Below, piece by piece: positions 44,972-53,061 of a DNA stretch of 64,000 nucleotides. The position numbers and the translations under genes are program-made. The number at the start of each line of letters is the position of its first letter. The stretch's first letter is position 1. Source of the DNA: Phytopseudomonas dryadis (GTDB lineage: Bacteria > Pseudomonadota > Gammaproteobacteria > Pseudomonadales > Pseudomonadaceae); the NCBI RefSeq assembly GCF_004327355.1, contig NZ_QJUM01000024.1, forward strand, positions 1 to 64,000, given 5' to 3'. The notes beneath the pieces were generated by a model, which ran no database searches, had not been told where the DNA came from, and saw nothing but the letters and a program-made list of their open reading frames with translations.

Positions 44972-46021
44972 TCACTTGCTCGACTTCACATGCCCATGCC
45001 GCACTTCCCTGGAAGGTGAATTGCCGAAGTACGCGGCGTAGCATTTGCTGAAATGGCTGGGTGAAACGAAGCCGCAGGCGACGCTCACGTCGAGGATGGG
45101 CAAGTCCGAATGCTGCAGCAGCCGGCGCCCTTCGGTGATGCGCAGTTCCAGGTAGTAGCGAACCGGTGTCGTGCCGAGCTGCTGCTGGAACAGCCTTTCG
45201 ATCTGACGCCTCGATCGACCGGCGTAATGGGCAAGCTGCTCCGGGCTCAAGGGCTCCTCGATGTTTGCGCTCATCAGGCTGATGACATTGCGCAGCGGTT
45301 CGCTCATTTTCTCGTGCAAGGTCGGGCGCACTCGCCTGTAGCGGGACTCTTCGAAGGCCAGGATATCGACGATGCCATCGACCAGAGCGCGGCCATGCAG
45401 CCTGTCGATCCACTCGAGCACCATATTGAACGCGCCGGTGGGACTGGCCGCGGTGAGGCGATCCCGGTCGACCATGAAGCTTTCGGAGGTGACCTGGCTG
45501 TGCCTGGCGATCTCCGCCAACGCGGCACGGTGCTCGGGATGGATCGCGCATTTATGGCCATCGAGCAGACCCGCCTGTCCCAGGAACCATGCGCCACTCC
45601 ATAGCCCGGCCAGCGCCACGCCCTTTTCGTCCGCGGCATGCAGCAGTTGCCTGAGCGCCGGAATCGGCCGCAAGGCGGTGCGCAGCCCGCCACAGATCAC
45701 CAGCAGATCCAGCTCCGGGAGGTGGCGCGTACCCAGCTCGGCATCAGGGCAGATGACGATGCCGAGATCGCTGGCGACCGACTCGCCATTCAGGCTGAAC
45801 GTCCGGGTTGCGAAGACACCCGCACTGATGAGATTGGCCGTGACCAGGGTATCGAGCGCCTGGGTGAAGGCCGGCAGGGAAAAATGCTCGAGCAGCAGAA
45901 AGCCGACCCGGGCCTGCCGCAGCCGCTTGTCCTTCTCGCCCACGAAACGCAGGTTCTGCCCTTGCAGGGCCTCACTGAAACGTCGCCTGTCCGACAATCT
46001 CTGCCCCTCTCGATCATTCAT
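44972..46021 (-). CDS. GlxA-family (DJ-1/PfpI plus AraC HTH) regulator
   Basis: A 349-residue regulator. Residues ~35-210 form a DJ-1/PfpI class I glutamine amidotransferase-like domain (LLVICGGL...LAGLWSGAWFLGQAGLLDG), and the C-terminal ~100 residues a double HTH (EPLSPEQLAHYAGRSRRQIERLF; LPILDVSVACGFVSPSHFSKCY). Members such as GbdR, CdhR and ArgR control betaine, carnitine and arginine catabolism. It lies directly downstream of the racemase-type gene on the same strand. Confidence 0.9.
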   Translation of the reverse strand: MNDREGQRLSDRRRFSEALQGQNLRFVGEKDKRLRQARVGFLLLEHFSLPAFTQALDTLVTANLISAGVFATRTFSLNGESVASDLGIVICPDAELGTRHLPELDLLVICGGLRTALRPIPALRQLLHAADEKGVALAGLWSGAWFLGQAGLLDGHKCAIHPEHRAALAEIARHSQVTSESFMVDRDRLTAASPTGAFNMVLEWIDRLHGRALVDGIVDILAFEESRYRRVRPTLHEKMSEPLRNVISLMSANIEEPLSPEQLAHYAGRSRRQIERLFQQQLGTTPVRYYLELRITEGRRLLQHSDLPILDVSVACGFVSPSHFSKCYAAYFGNSPSREVRHGHVKSSK

Positions 46022-46035
46022 TCTTATTGGAGGCG

Positions 46036-46058
46036 GCGCCGGTGTCGTTCACCGGCGC
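46036..46058 (-). terminator. Hairpin after the racemase-family gene
   Basis: GCGCCGGTG and CACCGGCGC form a perfect nine-base stem with a five-base loop, four bases beyond the stop. No T run follows, so it may only slow transcription into the regulator gene or protect the 3' end. Confidence 0.5.
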
Positions 46059-46062
46059 GCGT

Positions 46063-47061
46063 TCAGTCCACCAGGAAACCGTGGGCCAACGGATCGCGCT
46101 CGTCCACGAAGATGGTATTGAGCCCGATCACCTGCGCCCAGCCGGCGACACTGGGCAGGATGCCCGGATAGGGACCGACCCGGGTGGCGGCTTCGACACG
46201 GCCCTGATAGATCGTACCGATCAGACTCTCGCTGCGATAGGTGTCGCCCACGGCGAGGCGCCCCTTGCCATACAGTTGCGCCAGGCGGGCGGAGGTACCG
46301 GTCCCCCCCGGCGAGCGGTCGATGGCCTTGTCGCCGTAGAAGACGACGTTGCGTCCATCCGCCTGTTCGCTGCTGCCGGCGTCGCACCAGATGGCGTGGT
46401 GCACGCCATTGATCCGTGGATCGTCCGGATGCACCGGGGCGCAAATGTCGGCGAGCGCCGTACGCAGGCTGCGGCTATGGGCGACGATCTCCGCGGAAGA
46501 CATGCCCTGCAGTCCCGGCCAGTTTTCCTGGGGCTCGACCACGGCGTAGTAATTGCCGCCGTAGGCGATATCGACGACGAGCCGGCCCAGGCCGGGAACC
46601 TCGACGCTGACATCGGCCGCGTGCAGGTAGCTCGGCACGTTGAACAGGCTGACCGACTCGACCTTGTCGCCGGCCATGCGGTACTCGACATCCACCTTGC
46701 CGGCTGGCGTCTCGATGGACAGCTTGCCCGGCACCTTCGGCTTGACAAGCCCGTGTTCGATCACCACGGTGCTCAAGCCGATGGTACCTGCCCCGCACAT
46801 CGGCAGGCAGCCACTCACTTCGATGAACAGCACGGCGAAATCGCAATCGCTGCGTATCGAGGGATAGATCATCGCCCCGGACATCACCTCATGGCCGCGG
46901 GGTTCGAACATCAGGGCCTTGCGAATCCAGTCATGCTCACGCACGAACAGCTCGCGCCGATCGGCCATGCTCACATGGGGCATCAGCGGTGCGCCGCCCG
47001 CGACGACCCGCACCGGGTTGCCACAGGCATGGGCGTCGATGCAGAAGAATGTGCTTCGCAC
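46063..47061 (-). CDS. Proline racemase/hydroxyproline epimerase family, variant active site
   Basis: A 332-residue protein of the proline racemase superfamily. The first catalytic motif is LPMCGAGTIG (Cys89 present, but Ala where the family usually has His or Asn after CG). The second motif is DRSPGGTGTSAR, with Gly252 in the position of the second catalytic Cys (epimerases) or Thr (3-hydroxyproline dehydratases). The codon is a clear GGG within an intact frame. It is the last gene of the betaine-type ABC operon (17 bases after the permease). Substrate is likely an imino acid, but simple two-base racemisation is doubtful. Confidence 0.85.
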   Translation of the reverse strand: MRSTFFCIDAHACGNPVRVVAGGAPLMPHVSMADRRELFVREHDWIRKALMFEPRGHEVMSGAMIYPSIRSDCDFAVLFIEVSGCLPMCGAGTIGLSTVVIEHGLVKPKVPGKLSIETPAGKVDVEYRMAGDKVESVSLFNVPSYLHAADVSVEVPGLGRLVVDIAYGGNYYAVVEPQENWPGLQGMSSAEIVAHSRSLRTALADICAPVHPDDPRINGVHHAIWCDAGSSEQADGRNVVFYGDKAIDRSPGGTGTSARLAQLYGKGRLAVGDTYRSESLIGTIYQGRVEAATRVGPYPGILPSVAGWAQVIGLNTIFVDERDPLAHGFLVD

Positions 47062-47077
47062 GCGTCGTTCTCCCCCT

Positions 47078-47929
47078 CTAGCTCGCTTTAGGGACGGAGT
47101 GCCGCTGCAGCGCCCCGCGTGACAGACGATCCAGCAGCAGGGCGACCGCCACGATGGCCAGCCCGGCCCGCAGGCCGAGGCCCATTTCCATGCGCGTCAG
47201 GCCACGGGTCACTTCGGCGCCGAGCCCGCCGGCGCCGACCAGCCCGGCCAGCACCACCATGGCCAGGGACAGCAGGATGCACTGGTTGAGCCCGACCAAT
47301 AAGGTCGGCGTCGCCGCGGGGATCTCGATCTTGAACAAAATGGCCCGTGGGGAGGCGCCCGTCGCTTGCCCCAGCTCGAGCAGGTCCTTTGGCAGCTGGT
47401 TGAAGGCCAGCGTGGTGAGCCGCATCATCGGTGGAATGCCATAGATGACGGTGGCGATGATCGCCGGTACTTTGCCCAGGCTGAAAATCATCACCGCCGG
47501 GATCAGGTAGACCCAGGGCGGCACCGTCTGCATGACGTTCAGCAGCGGGTTCACGGCCGCCTCGAAGCGTTTCACCCGCGACGCCAGGACGCCCAGCGGG
47601 AAGGCGATGGCTACCGATATCAGCACCGATACCGAGACCAGGGCGATCGTCTGCATCGACGCCGTCCACAGCCCGGAGAGCAGGCAGAAGCCCAGCATGA
47701 GGGCCGACAGCAGCGCTGCGCGGATACCGATGAGCAGGTACGCCAGCACCGCGACCAGCGCGATCAGCGCGTAGGCGGGTATGGCCAGCAGGGCGAACTC
47801 GGCGCCACCGAGGACCGTCTCGATCACCCGGCTGATCGCCGCGAACAAGGGATGAAAATTCGCGTTCAGCCAGTCGATCAGCGGCGCGAGGTGCTGACCC
47901 GGCGAGAATGTCAGCTCAGCGAGATTCAT
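47078..47929 (-). CDS. Glycine betaine/proline-type ABC transporter permease 1
   Basis: A 283-residue ProW/OpuAB-like permease with six or more helices and the EAA-like contact loop LGQATGASPRAILFKIEIPAATPTLL. It overlaps the second permease gene by 14 bases. Both permeases are related (MQTVPPWVYLIPAVMIFSLGK here, VQTLPPYIYLLPAIALLGYG there), so the transporter uses a heterodimer. Confidence 0.9.
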   Translation of the reverse strand: MNLAELTFSPGQHLAPLIDWLNANFHPLFAAISRVIETVLGGAEFALLAIPAYALIALVAVLAYLLIGIRAALLSALMLGFCLLSGLWTASMQTIALVSVSVLISVAIAFPLGVLASRVKRFEAAVNPLLNVMQTVPPWVYLIPAVMIFSLGKVPAIIATVIYGIPPMMRLTTLAFNQLPKDLLELGQATGASPRAILFKIEIPAATPTLLVGLNQCILLSLAMVVLAGLVGAGGLGAEVTRGLTRMEMGLGLRAGLAIVAVALLLDRLSRGALQRHSVPKAS

Positions 47930-48776
47930 GGCCCACCTCCTTTGCCGCCCGTGTGGCGCTCTGTGCCATGCGATCGAGGATCAGGGTCAGGATGACGATG
48001 GCGATGGAAGCATTGATCGACTGCGCGATATCCAGGGTGCGAATGGCGCCGTAGATGGCCTCCCCCAGCCCGCCGGAGCCGACGATGCCGGCGATCACCA
48101 CCATGCCGAAGGCCATCATCAGGCTCTGGTTCACCCCGGCCATGATGCTGGGCAGGGCGAACGGCAGGCGGATCTTGAAGAACAGCTGCCAGCCACTGGT
48201 GCCGCTCGCCTCGCCCAGTTCGATGAACTGATTGGGGGTCATGCGGATGCCCAGGGAGGTCAGCCTGAGCACCGGCGGGACGGCGACGATGAAGGTGGCC
48301 ACCAGCGCGGTCGCCGAGCCATAGCCCAGCAGCGCGATGGCGGGCAGGAGGTAAATATAGGGCGGCAGGGTCTGCACCAGGTCGAGTACCGGCTCGGTCA
48401 CCCTGTCCAGCGCGGGCAGCAGGCCGGCCGCCACCCCCACCGGGATACCGACCAGCAATGCCAGGCTGGTCGCCGCCAGCACCAGCGCCAGTGTGCTCAT
48501 GGTCGCGGGCCAGAGTCCCATGACCGCGCAGAAGGCCAGGGCCAGGGCCGAGGCGATGCCGAACCTGGGGCTCGACGACAGTCGCCAGGCCAGCGCCCCG
48601 ACCACCAGCGCCACCCCATAGAAGGGCGCCACCTGCAAGACCCACAGCACGGCCTCGTAGAAACCCGTGAGCACCTGGTTGAGCACGTCGAAGACGTTGG
48701 CGCCGTGATCCGTCAGCCACTCCAGCCCGGCGTCGACCGTTTCGTCGAACGAGGAAGCGAAGTCTGCAATGCTCAT
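47916..48776 (-). CDS. Glycine betaine/proline-type ABC transporter permease 2
   Basis: A 286-residue permease paralogous to the next gene. The EAA-like loop reads LGEASGTSGWQLFFKIRLPFALPSI. The start overlaps the stop of the ATPase gene (ATGA). It begins MSIADFASSFDETVDAG, an N-terminal segment before the first helix. Confidence 0.9.
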   Translation of the reverse strand: MSIADFASSFDETVDAGLEWLTDHGANVFDVLNQVLTGFYEAVLWVLQVAPFYGVALVVGALAWRLSSSPRFGIASALALAFCAVMGLWPATMSTLALVLAATSLALLVGIPVGVAAGLLPALDRVTEPVLDLVQTLPPYIYLLPAIALLGYGSATALVATFIVAVPPVLRLTSLGIRMTPNQFIELGEASGTSGWQLFFKIRLPFALPSIMAGVNQSLMMAFGMVVIAGIVGSGGLGEAIYGAIRTLDIAQSINASIAIVILTLILDRMAQSATRAAKEVGHESR

Positions 48777-49891
48777 AGCGAGGGCTCCAGCGACGTCCGC
48801 AGCGGTGCTTGCGCAGGCTCGTTCGGCGCGCCCTGCACGCCGCGCAGCAGGTCGCGCGCGGTGATCACACCCAGCGGCCGGCCCTCCTCCACGACGGCCA
48901 GGGCCTCACCACCGGACTGGATCAGCAGGTTGATCAGTTCGTCCAGATCCGCGCCGGGCGTCGTGCTGGAGAGCGTGCCGAGGTCGACCTCGGGATGGGC
49001 TTGCCGGTAGATCGCGTGGGGCGTCATCACCGAGTGCGCCTTGACCAGATGCAGGCGCGAGATGCCGGCCACGAAATCGGCCACGTAGTCGTCGGCCGGA
49101 TTCAGCACGATGTCTTCGGCCGTCCCCTCTTGGATGATCATGCCGTCCTTCATGATCGCGATGCGATCGCCGATGCGGATCGCCTCTTCCAGGTCATGGG
49201 TGATGAACACCGCAGACTTGCCGAGGGATTTGCTGAGCTGGCGGAACTCGTCCTGCAGTTGCCGGCGGATGAGCGGGTCGAGCGCGCTGAACGGCTCATC
49301 CATCAGGATTATTTCCGGGTCGGAGGTAATGGCGCGCGCCAGACCGACCCGTTGTTGCATACCGCCCGACAGCTCGGCGGGATAGCGAGCGGCCCAGTCG
49401 CTCAGGCCGACCTTGGCCAGCGCCTGCTCGGCGACCTTGTGCCGTTCGGCCCTGGCGACGCCTTGCACCTCGAGCCCGAAAGCGGCGTTCTCCAGAACGG
49501 TACGGTGCGGCAGCAACGCCACACTCTGGAACACCATGCCGATATGTTGCGCGCGTACCTTGCGCAACTCCACTGCACTGAGGCTTGCCAGGTCCTTGCC
49601 TTTCACCAGGACCTGACCGGAACTGGGCGTGATCAGTTTGTTGAGCAAACGAATCAGCGTGGACTTGCCGCTGCCTGAAAGACCCATGATGCAAAAGATT
49701 TCGCCGCGGCGAACCTCAAGACTGACATCCGACACACCGACGACACAGCCGTAATCCTGCAGTATCTGTTTCTTGGTCAAGCCCCGCTCGACATAAGCCT
49801 TCATCGCCGCGGCGGCATTCTGGCCAAAGACTTTCCAGACGGACTGGCAACTTACAAGCACTTCGTCAGTGCCATTACTCAAGGTATTCAT
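48773..49891 (-). CDS. Glycine betaine/proline-type ABC ATPase with CBS domain
   Basis: A 372-residue ProV/OpuAA-type ATPase: N-terminal extension with QNAAAAMKAYVERGLTKKQIL typical of betaine transporters, Walker A GLSGSGKST (70-78), signature LSGGMQQR, Walker B ILMDEPFSALDP. A C-terminal CBS-like domain (~290-360, ALAVVEEGRPLGVITARDLLRG) could sense ionic strength or nucleotides. Preceded by the binding-protein gene 75 bases upstream. Confidence 0.92.
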   Translation of the reverse strand: MNTLSNGTDEVLVSCQSVWKVFGQNAAAAMKAYVERGLTKKQILQDYGCVVGVSDVSLEVRRGEIFCIMGLSGSGKSTLIRLLNKLITPSSGQVLVKGKDLASLSAVELRKVRAQHIGMVFQSVALLPHRTVLENAAFGLEVQGVARAERHKVAEQALAKVGLSDWAARYPAELSGGMQQRVGLARAITSDPEIILMDEPFSALDPLIRRQLQDEFRQLSKSLGKSAVFITHDLEEAIRIGDRIAIMKDGMIIQEGTAEDIVLNPADDYVADFVAGISRLHLVKAHSVMTPHAIYRQAHPEVDLGTLSSTTPGADLDELINLLIQSGGEALAVVEEGRPLGVITARDLLRGVQGAPNEPAQAPLRTSLEPSL

Positions 49892-49965
49892 TTCGCACCC
49901 GTCGAACCAGAGGATTCTGGTCTAGTTGTTGACATCAAGTTCGGCAGCGGCAGTTAAAGCGTACG

Positions 49966-50817
49966 TCAGTATTTTTTTATGGTGTTCCAGCGTTTCAGCA
50001 GTTCGGCGTTCTTGTCGGACCAGTCAGCGATGGCCTGATCCATGGTCTTGCCATCTTTCACTTCGCCATTGATGGCGGTGATGTCCGCCAGCGGTACATA
50101 GACACCGGCAATCACTTCACGCGCCTGCGGGTTCTTCTCGGAGAATCCCTTCTGGGCGATCCAGTAGTAGCCCTGTGGCGGCGGGAAAATGCCTTTGGGG
50201 TCCTCGAGGAATTTCACATCGAACTTCTGCGTCATCCAGGACGGTTCCCAGATGGTCACGGCGACCCAGTCCTTGCGATCGACGGCGGATTTGAGCGCCG
50301 CGGTCATGGCGGCCGTGCTGCCCTCGAGCAGGTTGAGCTTGAGGCCATATGCCGACACCGCGTTCGCCGCATCGCTCATCAGGCCTGATCCGGGCTCGAT
50401 ACCGACGATCCTGTTGCCGAACTTCCCGGCGTTGTCGTTTAGCTGGTCGAGGGAGTCGATGGTGACGTAGCGGGGTACCGCGATGCCCTGGTAAAGGCCG
50501 TGGGAGACCGGAGAAATCTTCTCCAGGCGATTCTTGTTACGGTTCCAGTAATCGTGCGCGGCGTAATCGATTTGCGAGGTGAGGATCTGGATATCGCCCT
50601 TGCTCAAGGCCGCATAAGCGATGCCCCATTCCGAGAACGACGTGACCTCCACCGTGTAACCGGCGTTTTCCAGTGTCTTTTTGGTAATGCCGGTAATGGG
50701 CGTGAGATCCTCCCAGGAGAGCGTTCCCATCTTGATGACTTTTTCTTGCGCCTGTACCTGAAAAACGGTCACGCCCAGTAGCGCAAGCGCGCAGAGTGCC
50801 TTCCGCAAATAGTTCAT
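49966..50817 (-). CDS. Glycine betaine-type substrate-binding protein
   Basis: A 283-residue OpuAC/ProX-like periplasmic protein with a signal peptide ending VQAQ. The mature protein carries several Trp residues suited to binding a quaternary or cyclic amine (LSWEDLTP, SEWGIAY, HDYWNRN, TIWEPSWMTQKF). GAGGGG lies six bases before the ATG. First gene of the minus-strand operon that ends with the racemase-family gene; the ligand is likely a betaine or imino acid. Confidence 0.9.
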   Translation of the reverse strand: MNYLRKALCALALLGVTVFQVQAQEKVIKMGTLSWEDLTPITGITKKTLENAGYTVEVTSFSEWGIAYAALSKGDIQILTSQIDYAAHDYWNRNKNRLEKISPVSHGLYQGIAVPRYVTIDSLDQLNDNAGKFGNRIVGIEPGSGLMSDAANAVSAYGLKLNLLEGSTAAMTAALKSAVDRKDWVAVTIWEPSWMTQKFDVKFLEDPKGIFPPPQGYYWIAQKGFSEKNPQAREVIAGVYVPLADITAINGEVKDGKTMDQAIADWSDKNAELLKRWNTIKKY

Positions 50818-51012
50818 GGCTTACCCCTCGTTGTCAGTTGATAAGGTCTGTTGTAAGTGCCGCTTCATGACGCCGGGACCGTGTTCGGCCGTTCCCCACG
50901 CATTCTTTTGGCCAGGCTCGTGCTTGCAACCGCCGCCTTCGGAATTTCGCTTTGCGCCTATTTTTTCTTGTGTGACCGGGCCTCGGCGTGGCCCGGGAGA
51001 CGCAGCGCTCCA

Positions 51013-51705
51013 TCAGGCCCCAGTGCGGTCGACCCACTTATCGGCCTTCAACCCCTGCGGGGCGATGAACATTTCCATGTTGCCCCGTGAAAGCTCCCAG
51101 TGCTCGAAGACCAGATCCACGACCGCAGCCTCGTCATGCCTGGCGAAGGCGTCTATGAAGGCATCGTGGTGCTCCATCGAGAGCAGCAGGTGTTGCTCCA
51201 TCTCCTGATCCCTGGGCCTGAAGAAGGTATGCCCGATCCGCGCATGGTCGATCAGCAGCCGCCCGAGGCTGGGCGCCAGGTACTGGTTGCCGGACATCTC
51301 GCCCATGATTTCGTGGAATCGGTTGTTCTCCACCACCATGGCCAGCGCGTCCCCGGAGAGAGTGGCCCGGCGAAACCGCTCCTGGGTGTCCTTCAGATCG
51401 CTCAACTGAGCGGGCCTGAAGTTATGCACGGCGAGCCGGCCGATGGCGGCATAGACCATGGGCGCGACGAGGAAGAAATTCCTCAGGGTCGAATGGTTCA
51501 TGGGAGCGACTCGCGCCCCGCGGTTCTCTTGAATGTCCAGGTAGCCTTCGCCTGCCAAACGGCGGAAGACCTCTCTGACCGGCGTACGGGAAAGCCCGTA
51601 GCGTTCGCCGAGAGCGGCCTCGTCCAGGGTCTGGTCGGGGTCGAGCTCCATCGTCAGGATCTGCCGCTTGATGTCGTCGTACAGGCTGTTCTTGCCGCTT
51701 CTCAT
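51013..51705 (-). CDS. GntR/FadR (FCD) family regulator 1
   Basis: A 230-residue regulator with an N-terminal winged HTH (LYDDIKRQILTMELDPDQTLDEAALGERYGLSRTPVREVFRRLAGEGYL) and an FCD ligand domain with the metal-type His/Asp residues (NRFHEIM, HHDAFIDA). GGAGGG before the ATG at 51705 fixes the start; an upstream extension is unlikely. A near-perfect 36-base palindrome at 51788-51823 lies in its promoter region. Paralog of the divergent gene at 52228. Confidence 0.88.
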   Translation of the reverse strand: MRSGKNSLYDDIKRQILTMELDPDQTLDEAALGERYGLSRTPVREVFRRLAGEGYLDIQENRGARVAPMNHSTLRNFFLVAPMVYAAIGRLAVHNFRPAQLSDLKDTQERFRRATLSGDALAMVVENNRFHEIMGEMSGNQYLAPSLGRLLIDHARIGHTFFRPRDQEMEQHLLLSMEHHDAFIDAFARHDEAAVVDLVFEHWELSRGNMEMFIAPQGLKADKWVDRTGA

Positions 51706-51787
51706 GGAGGCCCTCCACGGACTCGCCAACCGCTGGAAAGTGGCTGTTGAGTCGAGACTCGCACGGGCTTCCGAAACGGTCAATACG

Positions 51788-51823
51788 ATTTGAATTCTTT
51801 ATGTATACAGAAAGAATTCAAAT
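51788..51823. promoter_or_regulatory. 36-bp palindrome centred on GTATAC, candidate GntR operator
   Basis: ATTTGAATTCTTT and AAAGAATTCAAAT are exact reverse complements around ATGTATACAG; only one position of 18 mismatches. TGTATACA-like cores are typical of FadR/FCD regulators. It lies 83 bases upstream of the GntR 1 start. Confidence 0.7.
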
Positions 51824-52171
51824 TAAATACTTTCAAGCCATTGATTTATATCGATATTCAATGAATTACAGCCCAGGGCAGACAGCCAGTTTTGTCGCGC
51901 ACAGATACGTGAGGGTCGCACTGGAAACCCCGCCCCGGCCATTACCGGGGAATACCCTGGCTGGCGCCAAAAGCGCAGCGCTCCCCCAACGACGGATGGC
52001 ACGCTCTCCATGGCAGGCCTGAACGCCGGATGAGAACGGGTATGGTAAATAGCAGTGGCGCCACGCATTGTTGCTCCGGCAAGCCAGCCCAACGGACGGC
52101 CTTCGCCATGGACGGTTTCCGGCATGCCCGTAGGCGGGTGGAAGCCGACCCGTACCGCTCGAAAAAACCTG

Positions 52172-52186
52172 TAGACATATTGTCTA
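52172..52186. promoter_or_regulatory. Palindrome TAGACA-TAT-TGTCTA, candidate GntR operator
   Basis: A perfect six-base inverted repeat with three-base spacer, 42 bases upstream of the second GntR gene. The half-site GTAGACAT recurs at 52210-52217. The rest of 51824-52171 shows no gene. Confidence 0.6.
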
Positions 52187-52227
52187 ACAGGATTCTATAG
52201 TCATTATACAAACAGTAGACATAAACC

Positions 52228-52971
52228 ATGGCAAATAGAAAAGCGTCGATGAAACCCTCTCTCGAAGTCGATCAATCCCGTATCGATATCCCTCTGGATC
52301 GCAAAGCGGTTCTGGGAGATGCGCTGCGGCGCCGGATTCTGAGCATGGAACTGGCGCCCGGAGCAGTCGTCGACGAGATTGCCCTGTGCAACGAGTTCGG
52401 CCTCTCGCGCCCCCCTGTGCGGGAACTGCTGCGACAGATCGCGGCTGAGGGCTACATCGAGCTGGAAGCCAATCGCGCCCCGCGCGTGGCCTCCATGAGC
52501 CACGACTCACTGCGCAGTTTTTACCTCGCTGCACCGCTGATCTACATCGCCACGACGCAACTGGCCGCCGTCCATGCCTCGGCATCGGAAATCGAGGTGC
52601 TCAAGGGCATTCAGCGCCAGTTCCGCAGAGCCATAGAGGAAAAGGACGTCGAGGGCCGGGTCATCCATAACGACGCGTTCCACCTGGAGATCGGCAAGAT
52701 GGCGCACAACGATTACCTGATGCCCAGCCTGCGTCGCCTGCTGATCGACCATGCGCGGCTTGGCAAGATTTTCTACCGACACCCGACGACCGACGACATG
52801 CAGCGGGATCTCGAGACCGCCTGTGTCCAGCACGACCAGATGATCGATGCCATCGAACGGCAAGACCCCGATACGGCAGCTGACGTCGTCCGGGCGCATT
52901 TCGAACTCTCGCGGCGGCGTATGGCGGAATACGCCGCGCCGGCGGGGGTCGAGGTGGCCCTGACGTATTGA
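52228..52971 (+). CDS. GntR/FadR (FCD) family regulator 2
   Basis: A 247-residue paralog of the divergent regulator. HTH: LGDALRRRILSMELAPGAVVDEIALCNEFGLSRPPVRELLRQIAAEGY; FCD domain with NDAFHLEIG and QHDQMIDAI. Shared features such as LRRLLIDHARLG show a recent common origin with regulator 1. It precedes the flavoprotein-DapA-aldehyde dehydrogenase genes and likely controls them. No strong ribosome site precedes the ATG. Confidence 0.88.
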   Translation: MANRKASMKPSLEVDQSRIDIPLDRKAVLGDALRRRILSMELAPGAVVDEIALCNEFGLSRPPVRELLRQIAAEGYIELEANRAPRVASMSHDSLRSFYLAAPLIYIATTQLAAVHASASEIEVLKGIQRQFRRAIEEKDVEGRVIHNDAFHLEIGKMAHNDYLMPSLRRLLIDHARLGKIFYRHPTTDDMQRDLETACVQHDQMIDAIERQDPDTAADVVRAHFELSRRRMAEYAAPAGVEVALTY

Positions 52972-53061
52972 GACCCCAAGCGCTAGTGGCATCGCACGAT
53001 GGTGAGTCATTTCACGCAAGGGATGGTTAACAGGCTCGAACGAAAAAGCTAGGTCCCTGCA

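Noticed and set aside
51824..52171. Minus-strand frames upstream of GntR 2
   Set aside because: Composition is non-coding-like, no ribosome site, no motif; treated as a regulatory gap.
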